From Patiria miniata (Eukaryota; Echinodermata; Asteroidea; Valvatida; Asterinidae), in the NCBI RefSeq assembly GCF_015706575.1, contig NW_024037072.1:18105162-18169161 (forward strand): a DNA stretch of 64,000 nucleotides, in the 5' to 3' direction. Position numbers and translations under genes: made by a program. Under the pieces are notes generated by a model. It was not told where the DNA came from. It saw nothing but the letters and a program-made list of their open reading frames with translations, and did not search any database. Shown piece after piece: positions 12,057 to 22,558 of this stretch (the first letter of the stretch is position 1; each line of letters begins with the position of its first letter).

Positions 12057-15000
12057 ACTAATTGTACTGATTGCATGTGCAAGTCGGGTGTTGTTGTTTT
12101 ATCCAGCATGACGATGGAAATCACCAAATGATATCGTTGAATGTGGCTTTTATAGTTCAAAGAAAATCGGTTCCCTGGTACATTGTGGTTCAGGAGGGGT
12201 AATTTGAAAAGTATCCTAGTTTTACTCTACAACCGAGGATTATGTTCTCCTTGTCCTGTACCTGTTTTGCGTTACATGTCGTTTATAAACGAAAACTAGC
12301 CGAGACTTAAGATCACGCCCTCTGCGTTATTGTTTAGTCAGGTAAGCATGCAATAATGTTCCAAGTTCTAAGTCGGAACGGTTTTAACCTGCAAAGCTTT
12401 TAATACTTTGTGAAGTTTGGTATTAGAATTTCACTGTAGGACTATTACGACAAGAAAAGCGCAAAATGTGTATTACTCGGGCGCGTTCGCTGACCTGAGA
12501 CTGGGATGTCTTCAACCTCCGAAATGGAGCTTGATGTGTGGTGCAGCCACGGCCACTGATCTCCATGTAAAAAAAAATCAGCATTGGCCGTTGGTTGTGA
12601 AGTCACCGTGCATTTATTACCACTCCAAGAATAACAGATTTGTAAAGAAATAGCCTATATCTCATTTGATTGACATGTACATTTTTTTTACCAAATTTAT
12701 TATTTTTTGTAAATATAAAGATAAAACAAAATGGCAACTAAATATAGTTTTTGTGAATTTTCTGCTGAGAAGAAAAGTTTCGTATAATTTAAGACGGTTC
12801 TATTTTATTTCCTTTAACGATGGGAGTGGTTGAGACTGGTTCCCTCGCCACATTCCATGGGAGTGATTGGGAACCAGTGTGTGGCTTCACTTATTGGTAC
12901 AGCTCCGAATGGCAAACGAGCTATATTCAGATATTTTACATGGAGATCAGTGGGTGTAGCTGCAAGGCTCAATCATTTTGGGCGGTGTCGCACGAAGCAA
13001 TTCAAAGGCAAATTGTTCCAGGCAAACTCTAAAAGCTGAACATGACAGGCAAATTTCATTTAGTTGAAATGCTATGAGGTGTTTTCATTAACTGTTGGGG
13101 GGGAAATGTACTTCCTTCTTCGTGAGTGTTCCCACATAGTTTGCATTGCATTTGGTTGCCTCCGAGTTGCCTGTGGAAATTGCTATTAGACCCGTGTGCC
13201 TTTATGGGTTGTTTTGTCAAACTATCGTAGCCCAACCCAACAAAATGAGGCACAGATCGCCCGAACACTTTTTTGCGTATGTGGCTTTTAATAGAATCTG
13301 ATACACAATTAATATACCATATATATCTGTAAATTATGTCAAACTGTATTTGACTTGTGCCTTTCCTATAGTGCAAGTGAAAGTTAACAAGAGAACTATT
13401 GTTCTGAAGACTCATTTTATAGTGCGTCACAAGTATCAGAAAGACGAGGCTTTGCGGGGTAGGCGGCCTCGCTCAAAGTTTTTATGCTGCAAAAGTTGCA
13501 AAGGTCTCTTGAATTGTTCGACAAGATCTAAGTTCAATTGCGATATTTATCCAATTCATTTGACCATGTAAAAAAATGCTTAGTGCGCAGTCTTTTCTCG
13601 TGGGTCTGAATCTCAAGTAATGTAATTATTCCCTCTTCAAGTGATAATACGTTCCGTCCTGGGAACGTTTTCTCCATCAATTATTGTAATACGAGTACAA
13701 TCTCACCATTTCTAAGTCAACAAGATCCGATTAAATTCGATTAAAGAACCGACCGTTGTTCAAACATTTTGAAATCGATTTTACTTTCGAATCGCCTCAA
13801 TTTATTTTACCCGACTTGATTTTTTAGGCCATTCTTTATTGTGCAAACTTTGAAGCCAATAAAATTCGAGCGTTGTAGGGAGTATTTTTCTCTGTAAATA
13901 GCAGTCTTTATAGCTAAGTCAGTGTAAGTGGCGTTTTTATCCTGGAAGTTCAAAGTGGGCAAAAAGAGCGAGTTAGCAATCTGACGGGAAGAAAGTTTGG
14001 GAGAGGCCATTGCACTACGTCTATGCATCCCAACAGGATCAGATTACAACTTGACGTCTTGTCCGTGCTCTATTGCATCACGGAGTGGACTCTAGAACGG
14101 TGAGGGTCTCCTCATTGGTAATATTAAACTAGCAATTTGTACGGCAGATGTTGGCGTCGGCGTCAACTCATTGGCGTCTGCGGAGTATTAAATTGGGATG
14201 CTGAGTTATTTCTGAGATAGCAGGCCCGGTGTAGAGCAAACTCTATGCTACAACCCAATATGACCGACACTTTCAGACGTGCTCCGTGATTATTTTGACC
14301 AATCACAGCCTTGTCTGCTCAGCAAAGTGTCCTAGAATGAAAGGGGAAATCTTTGAAAAGAACAAGAGAGACGCACGGTTTATGCCCCAGCGCTTTATGT
14401 TGTCAGACGGCGTATGGCTGAATCCAGGGTGGTCAAGTACCCGCATTTTTTAAGGAAAAAAACCACACACACAAACCAAAACCCATGGTAGACTACTTCG
14501 GAGATAATCAGACACAAGTTTGACAATTTAACTATAATCTGCCTTTTTTCGTCAAACATCACCAGCGATAAATTAGTGGTTTCTTTGTTTTCACCTTTTA
14601 ATTTTTTTTGCTTCTACACTATTGTTCATTTCCTTGTAAAGAATCTAAGATGTTGTTTTAACCAGGGAAAACTAAAACTTGTTAATAATACAGTTTGTCT
14701 ATTAACGTAGGCCTATTATTATACTGTGTTTCGATATACCCAACTTGCTCACTGTTTGAGGGAAATATGGGCTCCCATTTTAATCCCCTGCAAAATACAC
14801 ACACCCATGAATAACGAACAAATATTTTTTTTTATGTCGTAATTTACAAAAAAAAAGGTAAAACCATATGTTCAATCTAAATTTAGTCATCCATAGCATT
14901 CATTATAATAAGCATATTTGTGGGTTTTTAACATGTAAACTAATGCTTCTGGTAATTTGCTTGGGAAGGTTCATTGTGTGCAAACATAATCATAAGTGGA

Positions 15001-15406
15001 TTTTTTTAAGATGTCGGTCTTTTTATACATCATGTGTCGTCAGTTTTATCTTTCTTTACACGCATGTGCATTTTGTGTGTGTTTTAGTCGTGAATTAAAA
15101 TGCTTCTGGTAATTGCTTTGGGAGGGTCTTTATTTTTTTGGCTTGATGACTTTTAAAATTTGTGAATGTGTGTTTTTAATGTTTTATGTATGCGGGGACC
15201 CATGGGAGACCAGTGGATCCGGCCACTGAATGTGCCTCCCAGTTAAAAAAATTAATAAATAAATAAATTTAGGCCTGAGACGTATGGCGCTATACCGTCG
15301 TAAAACCGTATATGCATAATCAATGAACCGATTTGTCCATCTTTTCTCAGTTGTAATTTGGTTGCTTTCATATACAGTAGACCACAGAAAAGATGGGTAA
15401 AACCTG
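12057..15406. other. Gene-free stretch
   Basis: AT-rich sequence with no recognisable coding exon, RNA gene or structured repeat. A TAGGCCTA octamer lies at 14708-14715. Poly-T and poly-A runs near 14825-14855 are low complexity. Confidence 0.35.
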
Positions 15407-15550
15407 TTGGGCAATGTTATTTGCCCAACATTAGTATAAAATTACCTCAATTGGTATTAACTCGGATGAACATAATATTGAACTTTAGGGGGGGGGGGAA
15501 ATGCTCAAGAGAGTAGGCAGTTGGTATTTTGACTAACATTGGGCAGAATA
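15407..15550. repeat. Small inverted-repeat element
   Basis: A hairpin GTTGGGCAA ... TTGCCCAAC lies at 15407-15430. Its right half, TTGCCCAACATTAGT, recurs in inverse as ACTAACATTGGGCAGAAT at about 15532-15549, with flanking TACC/GGTA blocks also inverted. A G run sits between. It is a probable small MITE or fragment of unknown class. Confidence 0.45.
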
Positions 15551-15812
15551 CCAATCCATTTATCCAACTAATCGTGCACAGGCTGGTTCATAATTCACAC
15601 GAATGTGAATGCAAAGTTGAACTGACATCACCATATCATTTATATATAAAAGTTGTTTAATGCTATAGAATTTTTTTTTTAATTTAATTGTCCTCGTGAA
15701 ATTTGTCTGGGTACAATATTCCTCTCAAGCACTGCTGTAGAGTTGTTGCAGGATGGTCATGGCGGCATCTACAAAGCCGAGCGTTCGTCTGTGTTACCAC
15801 ACACACAAAAAC

Positions 15813-15945
15813 GGTTACAGCCCGATAGTCCGAAGGGTCGATAGTCCGAGGGTTCTTTAGTCCGAAGGGTCATTAGTCCGAACGTTCGTTAGTCCGAAGG
15901 TTCGGTCAACTCCCCCACCCCCACCCCCCAAAAAACGTTCCTGAC
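15813..15945. mobile_element. 16-bp-repeat element, one-sided member
   Basis: After GGTTACAGCCCG come five 16-bp units of the form ATAGTCCGAAGGGTCG, ending near 15904. They are followed by a C-rich tract. ACACAAAAAC occurs at both edges (15803-15812 and 15944-15953), a possible target duplication, though the left copy lies in CA-rich sequence. The start matches the left end of the 20329-20774 element (GGTTACA). No inverted right half is seen, so it may be a half-element. The boundaries are tentative. Confidence 0.55.
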
Positions 15946-15953
15946 ACAAAAAC

Positions 15954-17262
15954 ATTCTAGCGCCTTGAAAAATACCGCTGAGCCGGCTTTTTTGTGTGTC
16001 CCCCTACGTGCTTGTCGCATTGGACATCCATGTCAAGCCATGCATGACTTTCAAGGGTCTGTATTGGGTGACAAGCATGCACCTGGGTGTTGATGCTGCT
16101 TCGCTTTTAGTGAAGGATTGTGTCAGCGTCACTCGCGTGCGTATAAAGTGCCGTGGTCTGGACACGCATCCCCAGCATCTGCCGGTCCGACTTCCCGGTC
16201 CGACTGAAATCTACCCTCTCACAATCTCCCGTGCATATCCTGGAGGCTCGATGGCAAGCAATATAACACAATTTTAGTCTCCTTGCCTCAGGAAATGTTG
16301 GTTAAAAGTGAAGAGTACAGTGGATTGTTTTGTCCTGAATATATAATTTATTGCAGGTGGCTATTTAAATTGCATAGATCTGAGCTAAATCAAAAAACAG
16401 TACATCAAGGCTTTGGCTTGATGATTTCTTGCGTGGTAAGGGTAAGGACACTTGCAAAGCAGCACTATTCTAATTTTGCTTGGAATATGGCTCAGGTCGT
16501 ATATCGAAGACTCCCGTGTATTGGACTATGTGGGAGTAACTTTTGTGCATTTTTTTTTGTAAACTAAAGACTTCACGAATTGGTATGAATTATGGAAGTC
16601 TAACTCACATTTCAATCAATTGAAAAGTATCAATTTGGAAAGGTGTCGAGTCCTACATTGCGAAAAAGGTAGCGCAAGTCCGGTATCTAGTCCAAGTCCA
16701 CACCCTATTGGTCCTCCAAGACCTAGATTTGTCCAAATTGTTCCACAAACGAGCTGGCAATGTAGGCCTAACTTATTTTAGTGTACCGGGAAAACGGCAC
16801 ACGAACGTGGAAGTGAAAAAAGGCATTTCTCCCCGCGCCACGCATTGTTCGATTTTATTCTATTTCGGCAGAGATCAGAGGGATTAAATTCGCCTCTAGA
16901 GTTACGTTATTCCGTCAATTATTGGACTTAGGTTGATAAGAAGGTATAGGTTTACCTTTTACATGTCTCCCCTGGGACCTTTCAGTGTCCAGTTTTGGCT
17001 TTCATTCCTACCTAATCCTCTGGGCTATTACATTCCGCCGGCCAGAAATGCTTTCCAATTTTGAATTCGTTTACTGTGTTTTTATAAATCTCAAGCAAAA
17101 TTGAAAAGTCAGTAAAGAAAACATTGCTTCAGAATTTACGCATGAAACCCAAATAAATACCAAGATCTTAACCAAGATCTCAGCAAAATAAAAAAATCTG
17201 TTTTCTTTTAAGTAACATGTCCTTAACCCTGATTCTCGTCAGTAATGAATCACAACATGGTG
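15954..17262. other. Gene-free stretch
   Basis: Short open frames at 15996-16277 and 16283-16567 have no recognisable domain. A TAGGCCTA octamer lies at 16763-16770. Confidence 0.35.
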
Positions 17263-17616
17263 TTATTTCAAACATCGCTTTAGCGGAGCACTACTGCAAG
17301 ATTCAATATTTGTTTTATAAAGGACGTCGAAATGTTCAGAGAGATTAAATTCTGATACCGTATTAACTGCCTTGGTGTTTCTCCTAATTGTCGGCATCAT
17401 GAGATCAACTTTAGGGACCAAATTCTGTACTGCGAAATTCCTTCGCGCGGTAATTACACGAAAACAACTGACTTTCAAGTTATAGTTGCGTGAACGTTCG
17501 TTTTCCATTTTGTAACGATCTGTCCAACTGTTTTCATTTCTTGGCAAACGCGTCTTAGAGTCAAAAGGGCGTATATGCCCTCCTGTCGTAAGCGCCCATT
17601 TAATTATTTCAGACAA
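17263..17616 (-). pseudogene. Possible LINE-type retrotransposon 3' coding remnant
   Basis: An open 117-codon minus-strand frame. It resembles the region just after the reverse transcriptase domain of many non-LTR retrotransposons, where TR..N, RNF, a hydrophobic VPK block and a late SEF motif recur (here KTRLPRNEN, ARRNFAVQNLVPK, TVSEFNL). The usual W of the WN.LP motif is replaced (VDLMMP), so it would be degraded. No reverse transcriptase motifs lie upstream on the same strand. It could instead be a chance open frame. Confidence 0.35.
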
Positions 17617-18556
17617 AGCATCTTCTTTTACTTTCTTTTACTTTCTAGTGCGGTTTTTTTTTCAAAAGTTGAATGGTATATTTTTTCAACTTTGATTGGA
17701 CCTAAATTTTGTTTTGCAATGATGGCCAGTTTTAATTGCTAAACGCCGGTCGGCAAAGTCTTCGACTGCGGCGTCTTCAAAGAAAGGTTTGTAGCACTAA
17801 TTTTGATTTTGGGAGCACTTGATTTTCTGTTTGATTACCGATGAAGTAAAAAGAGTGGCAAAGGCATTTGTCATATGATCTCAAAAGCAATGGCTTCTGC
17901 GGTTTTGGAAAGCGTGCCAAAAAACATCGGTCACGTAACTTAGATTAAGAAATTGCGGAGGTTCGGCCTCCTTTTTGTGGCGGTTCTTCGGAACTAACGG
18001 GTTCTACGGCCGGTGTCATTCCTTCCCGGACCAAGTCGGTAAATATTATTTTCAAATCTCGAGATCGTATAGCTCTCAACAGCGGTCAGCAATGGCCGTT
18101 GAACTCTCACAACTTTTGTTTGTTCGATTGATTATTATGCCAGTATTAAAAATGGAGGGATTTTCAGCTGATGTGTTTGCAGTGGTTCTGCTTAGAACCT
18201 ATAACGAACCTACAAGGGAAATGTATTTGCACACGGCAAGCCCACGGTAACGGGGCGTGCTGTGGGTGCTGCTGCACCCTTAACTTTCTGGATGTGGGTG
18301 CTGGAATATACTACAACACCCCCTACTCGTACTCCCGGGCAAAAATGTGTTCCAGCCAGCAGTGTTCTACTACGATGAAATTGCGCCGCTTTGCTATACA
18401 TTTTGCTTGCTCTAAAAATATCTCCTTCCGTTTTGTTCATTTTCAGCGTTGCCACGGCTAAGCGCGGCGTTTCGAACGTCTAGCACAGGCCGTAGATACC
18501 CGATACGGTGAGAAGCGTTGAAAACTATTGTCACGTTACCCACCCGGTACAACCAC
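17617..18556. other. Gene-free stretch
   Basis: GC-richer around 17930-18480 with overlapping open frames on both strands, none recognisable. I see no splice-bounded exon. Confidence 0.35.
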
Positions 18557-18600
18557 GGGGGTCTACCCGATGTTCCCTAATACCTATGATCCCCCATATT
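18557..18600 (+). repeat. Isolated end of a 16-bp-repeat element
   Basis: GGGGGTCTACCCGATGTTCCC is nearly identical to the reverse complement of the right end of the 50325-50440 element. It is followed by AATACCTATG, the next unit of that family, and then the similarity fades. It looks like a truncated or solo terminus. Confidence 0.55.
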
Positions 18601-20328
18601 ACTAAGCTTTGTTAAATTTTCATAAAATAAAACAAAACAAGATGGGATTTTTTTTTGCTCTTAAAGAATATTTCTTTTAAATATTGTTTCAAAAGAACAA
18701 ATCATTTAATACTTCTGTGACAGAGGATGAACATATTCAGTCTGGTTCCTCCTGGTGTAATGTGTAATATGCAATCTTGTTTGGGTCAGGGTAAGCGCAC
18801 ATGTAAACAGACTGAGAATGACATGGCTGTTGCCGTTGGATGGACACTCCGCTCATCATTCTTCAATTACGGTAAATATACGTTACAGTACGGTGTAGCA
18901 GTCATGATAGTGACACTGGTAACTAAATAAATCAAGAATACAGATTTTAAGTAAACTTTAGGAGCTGTTCTTTGTATACAAAGTTTAACTGATGCGCCTT
19001 CCTGTGTAACTGTAACTGTATAACTGTAGTTTAATGTTATGTTCCTGGCTGTACAACCTGTTTGTACTGCAGCGCTAAATATACTGTTTGGAAATTGATT
19101 AATGTTCATTAATGATCGAGGGGTTAGTGTGTATCTGAAAATCAGTTTACGGAAAATCAGTTTATAAATCAACGACATCGAGTTACGGACTCGACGCAAC
19201 ATGCATAGATAAACAGCATATAGGCATACAATGTCATGTAGTTGATGTCAGTAAAGTCGGTCACTGACACGCTGCGTGAGTCGGAATCCAGTAGATATAC
19301 CCGTATTAAAGAGAATGCATAAACACTGTAAAACACAGAGAAGGTATTTTCTTAATCTTCAAGCAGTGCAGAATCGATTTTTTCTCTCAAACTTTCCAAA
19401 ATTATGACATGTCCATGATATTGAACTTGCGCAATATTGTGGCACCGATACGCCATGATGGATGCTTGACCCAAAAGCAGTAACCTCGGCCATGACAAAG
19501 CAGTAAACCTCGGCCATGACAATGGTGGCAAAGTTGTGTATGCTTGCCAGGAATTGTAGGCACTTTTGCATTCCATTTTTCAATAGGGGCAAATGTTCAT
19601 ACCTTTTTTTTTTATAGAATATACACATAAACATTATGTATCCTACAAAACATTGTTCACGGCTCGTACCATATTTTCAGTGGGGAGCGCTGACAAAATC
19701 CTACAATCATGCACACAATATCACCTAAAAGTGTACAAATGCCCCTTCTCACGATTATTTTTTTTTTTCAGGGGAGAGACTGTTCGCATGTGACGTCACC
19801 TTCAGACATTTGCTACTGCCATTTTTTTATGGAATTTTTTTTTGGGGGGGAGGGTTGGACAAAAGTTTTTTGTAAGGGCTTCGCGCTCCGCTCTCGCATT
19901 AATTGTGTCCCTCTGTATAGAAATGCCAGCACCCCCTGGCAAAAGTGTGTTCCTGCGGGCTTGGCACATGGTGTAACTGCAAACATTTCCCTTTTATCTA
20001 CTCTCGCTGTAGACGACAGAATATTCCAGATATATTTAATTTTGTATCAAATCAGCGACGGCGATCTCCCCTCCCTTCAGAATTTTGTGAAGAAAATAGA
20101 CATTTGATTAATGTCTGAAAATAGGACTAAATATAACCGATTGAGTTCCCCCTCCGGCCAAAGAACAGCCGGAAGTGCCACTTGAAAAATCTATGAACGG
20201 ACTATTTTATACAGCTGGCTATTCCAAACATTCTACAGAAAAGGTAAAGAAACTACACTTGCTTTGCCAAAAGAAAATCATGTCGTGCAATGTATATTTC
20301 TTGTGACTGGTCCCCGGCTGAAATTTAC
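18601..20328. other. Gene-free stretch
   Basis: No gene found. A 23-bp sequence containing CCTCGGCCATGACAA is tandemly duplicated at about 19480-19523. T runs at 19600-19850 are low complexity. Confidence 0.35.
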
Positions 20329-20774
20329 GGTTACACAGCTATGTTCCAACACACACCTGCAAAAACGTATGTTCCGACACACCTATGTTCCGACACACTT
20401 ATGTTCCGACACACCTATGTTCCGATACACCTATGTTCCGACACACCTATGTTCCGATACACCTATGTTCCGACACACCTATGTTCCGACACACCTATGT
20501 TCCGACACACCTATGTTCCGACACGCCTATGTTCCGACACGCCTATGTTACACCTATGTTCCGACACACCTATGTTCCGACACACCTATGTTCCGACACA
20601 CCTATGTTCCGACACACCTATGTTCCGACACACCTATGTTCCGACACACCTATGTTCCGACTGCACTTAGTCCTAAACCTAACCCTAACCCTAACCCTGA
20701 CCCTAACCAGGAGTAACACAATCTTATGTGCGGGTTGTCGGAACATAGGGGTGTCGGGACATAGAGCAGTCACC
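20329..20774. mobile_element. 16-bp-repeat foldback with telomere-like centre
   Basis: The left part is an array of about 18 units of CTATGTTCCGACACAC (16 bp, 20365-20660). The right part carries the inverse motif GTCGGAACATAGGGGTGTCGG at 20738-20757. The ends are GGTTACACAGC and, inverted, GCAGTCACC. The flanks are AAATTTAC (20321-20328) and AAATTTTC (20775-20782), an 8-bp duplication with one mismatch. Between the halves is a run of CCTAAC/CCCTAA repeats. Long open frames through the array arise only because 16 bp is not a multiple of three and the unit lacks stops. They are not genes. Confidence 0.7.
20672..20708 (+). repeat. Interstitial telomere-like (CCCTAA)n tract
   Basis: Six degenerate copies of CCTAAC, the complement of the TTAGGG metazoan telomere repeat, lie between the inverted halves of the foldback. 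A similar tract sits at the centre of the element at 50325-50440, so it is probably part of the element rather than a fused chromosome end. Confidence 0.75.
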
Positions 20775-20782
20775 AAATTTTC

Positions 20783-22413
20783 TAAGCATTTTAATTTGCT
20801 AGCCAGTATTTTCTGATTAACAGCTCCATGAACTTAGGCCCCGGACTTTTTTTTACGCCATAAGGGAGGCTGCTTGCGTGGTAAAGTTTCAAACAATATG
20901 GGTGTAATTTAAATCCCTTCAGAGATTTGGCACATGTTCCTCGGGCAGGGTACTTTATCACACTTACTACTGCCTCCTTACAAGGAGTCGGAGGGTACTT
21001 GAGATTGTAATCAATCGCATTAATGGTTGAATTCCGGTGCACTTATTATTTGTTGCCCGACGTGACTTCGTACGTGTTTTTATCTCCCGAGTATAGTCGA
21101 GATGGCTTTAGGAATGCAACTGAGCCCGTCACTCACTGATAATGATCGCACCTGTCGCCCTTTGATACTATTGAAAAGTATTTTAAGACGTCGATATTTG
21201 ATACATTCTCGATAGTTTCCTTGTAATCGTGCAATTATCTAATTCACTGAAACACTTGAAACACTTGAAATCCTAATGACACAGTAGATGACTCATTGGA
21301 ATTTTCCATTTACTTTCAAGTGCTGTATTATCAATTCTGACAACCTTAAAACCAAACATCTCCATCAATAGCTCTTCATGCGTTTGAAGTGCTACATATT
21401 AATTCACTCATTGAACATCATTTTTGTGTAAATCTTTCAAATCGCCAGAAAGCCAAGTGCGTATAATAAATGCAATTGTTGAACCCCAGGGTATGCGGTT
21501 ATAAAAAAATAGCTCTATAACATAAATCAACATTTTTATTGCCTCGAGAAACTTGCGGGTAGACCTACCCAATAAATCGTGGATTCCTATTGAAGTACAT
21601 CGTTGCTCGTGAGTTCCTGCGGGTGGTGGCATTTATTACGGTATGTTTTCAGCTGGATGGGGTATTTGAAGCGTGTCTAGGTTGCATACCTAGATACTCT
21701 CAACTAACAGTAAAATCTAGAGTATTTGAAAAAGTTCGAGTTTAAATTTGTATAATTTTGCGGACACATGCACCATGTGAATTGACAACTCTAAAAAAAA
21801 AAAAAAAAGTTGGTAAATTCAACACAACACATATACTTCCACAGTATATACTCATACTATAGGAATGAATGAGAGCTTCTGGGTAAAGAGTTCCAGACCA
21901 TAGACTGCCCTAGACCTCAGTGGTAATTACGCGCACTTCCCAAAATTATTAAAAACACTCACACAACTATCCAACGTGTTACAGACACACAACAGCTTAC
22001 AGCTTATTTCATCATCTTTCATTTCCCGTTCAATTTTGGGGGTTAACCGATGACTTTTGGGAGGAAATTCCATCCAAAGATTAACACCCCCTAAAGAAAG
22101 CAGTTCTGAAGCCCATCGCCATTTTGAAAATGGACGCCCACGCTCTATTGCAAATTAAAGCCATTTAAGGACCTGATTTCGTCCAAATTTCACAGAAATA
22201 CGAGCTCGCAGTCCTCTGCACGGCTGCCACCCTTTTTTTTTTTTTTTACAAATCCTGAAGTTCACGTCCCTCAAAATGCTATAACACCTGCTGAGAATTT
22301 GAGGGCATGCAAATCATGATTTGGCGCGGCCGGCGCAGGCAAATTGGGGCCTATTTACAGGTATGCACCCATATACCAATCTAGGCACATGCATTATCAC
22401 TGTACACACACGG
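20783..22413. other. Gene-free stretch
   Basis: No supported gene or structured repeat. Poly-A at about 21794-21808 and poly-T at about 22232-22248 are low complexity. Confidence 0.35.
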
Positions 22414-22558
22414 GGCCCCCTTCAATGGCGAAATCATCGTGCAAGTTATTGTGCAAAGCTACAGCCCCATGATGGATTGTCTGAACAATGGCTAGTACAA
22501 TGGTTTCGCCTTTGAAGGGGGCCTGCGTGATATAATTATTGATAGCGTGCCTGGATTA
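22414..22558. repeat. Inverted repeat plus tRNA-like head, copy at 62991-63053
   Basis: GGCCCCCTTCAATGGCGAAAT on the left (from 22414) is matched in inverse by TTTCGCCTTTGAAGGGGGCC ending at 22523. The match extends outward to about 40 bp with mismatches. The right arm runs into GATAGCGTGCCTGG, an A-box-like segment. The segment 22491-22558 is about 80 percent similar to 62991-63053. It is probably part of a dispersed SINE-like family. Confidence 0.5.

Noticed and set aside
20672..20708. True chromosome end or fusion point
   Set aside because: The tract is short, degenerate and enclosed in an element; a matching tract lies in another copy at 50356.
20264..20816. Three overlapping open frames of 126-150 codons with repetitive Tyr-Val-Pro-Thr or Met-Phe-Arg-His peptides
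   Set aside because: They arise from reading a stop-free 16-bp minisatellite; all three frames are open, which is a repeat artefact and not a protein.
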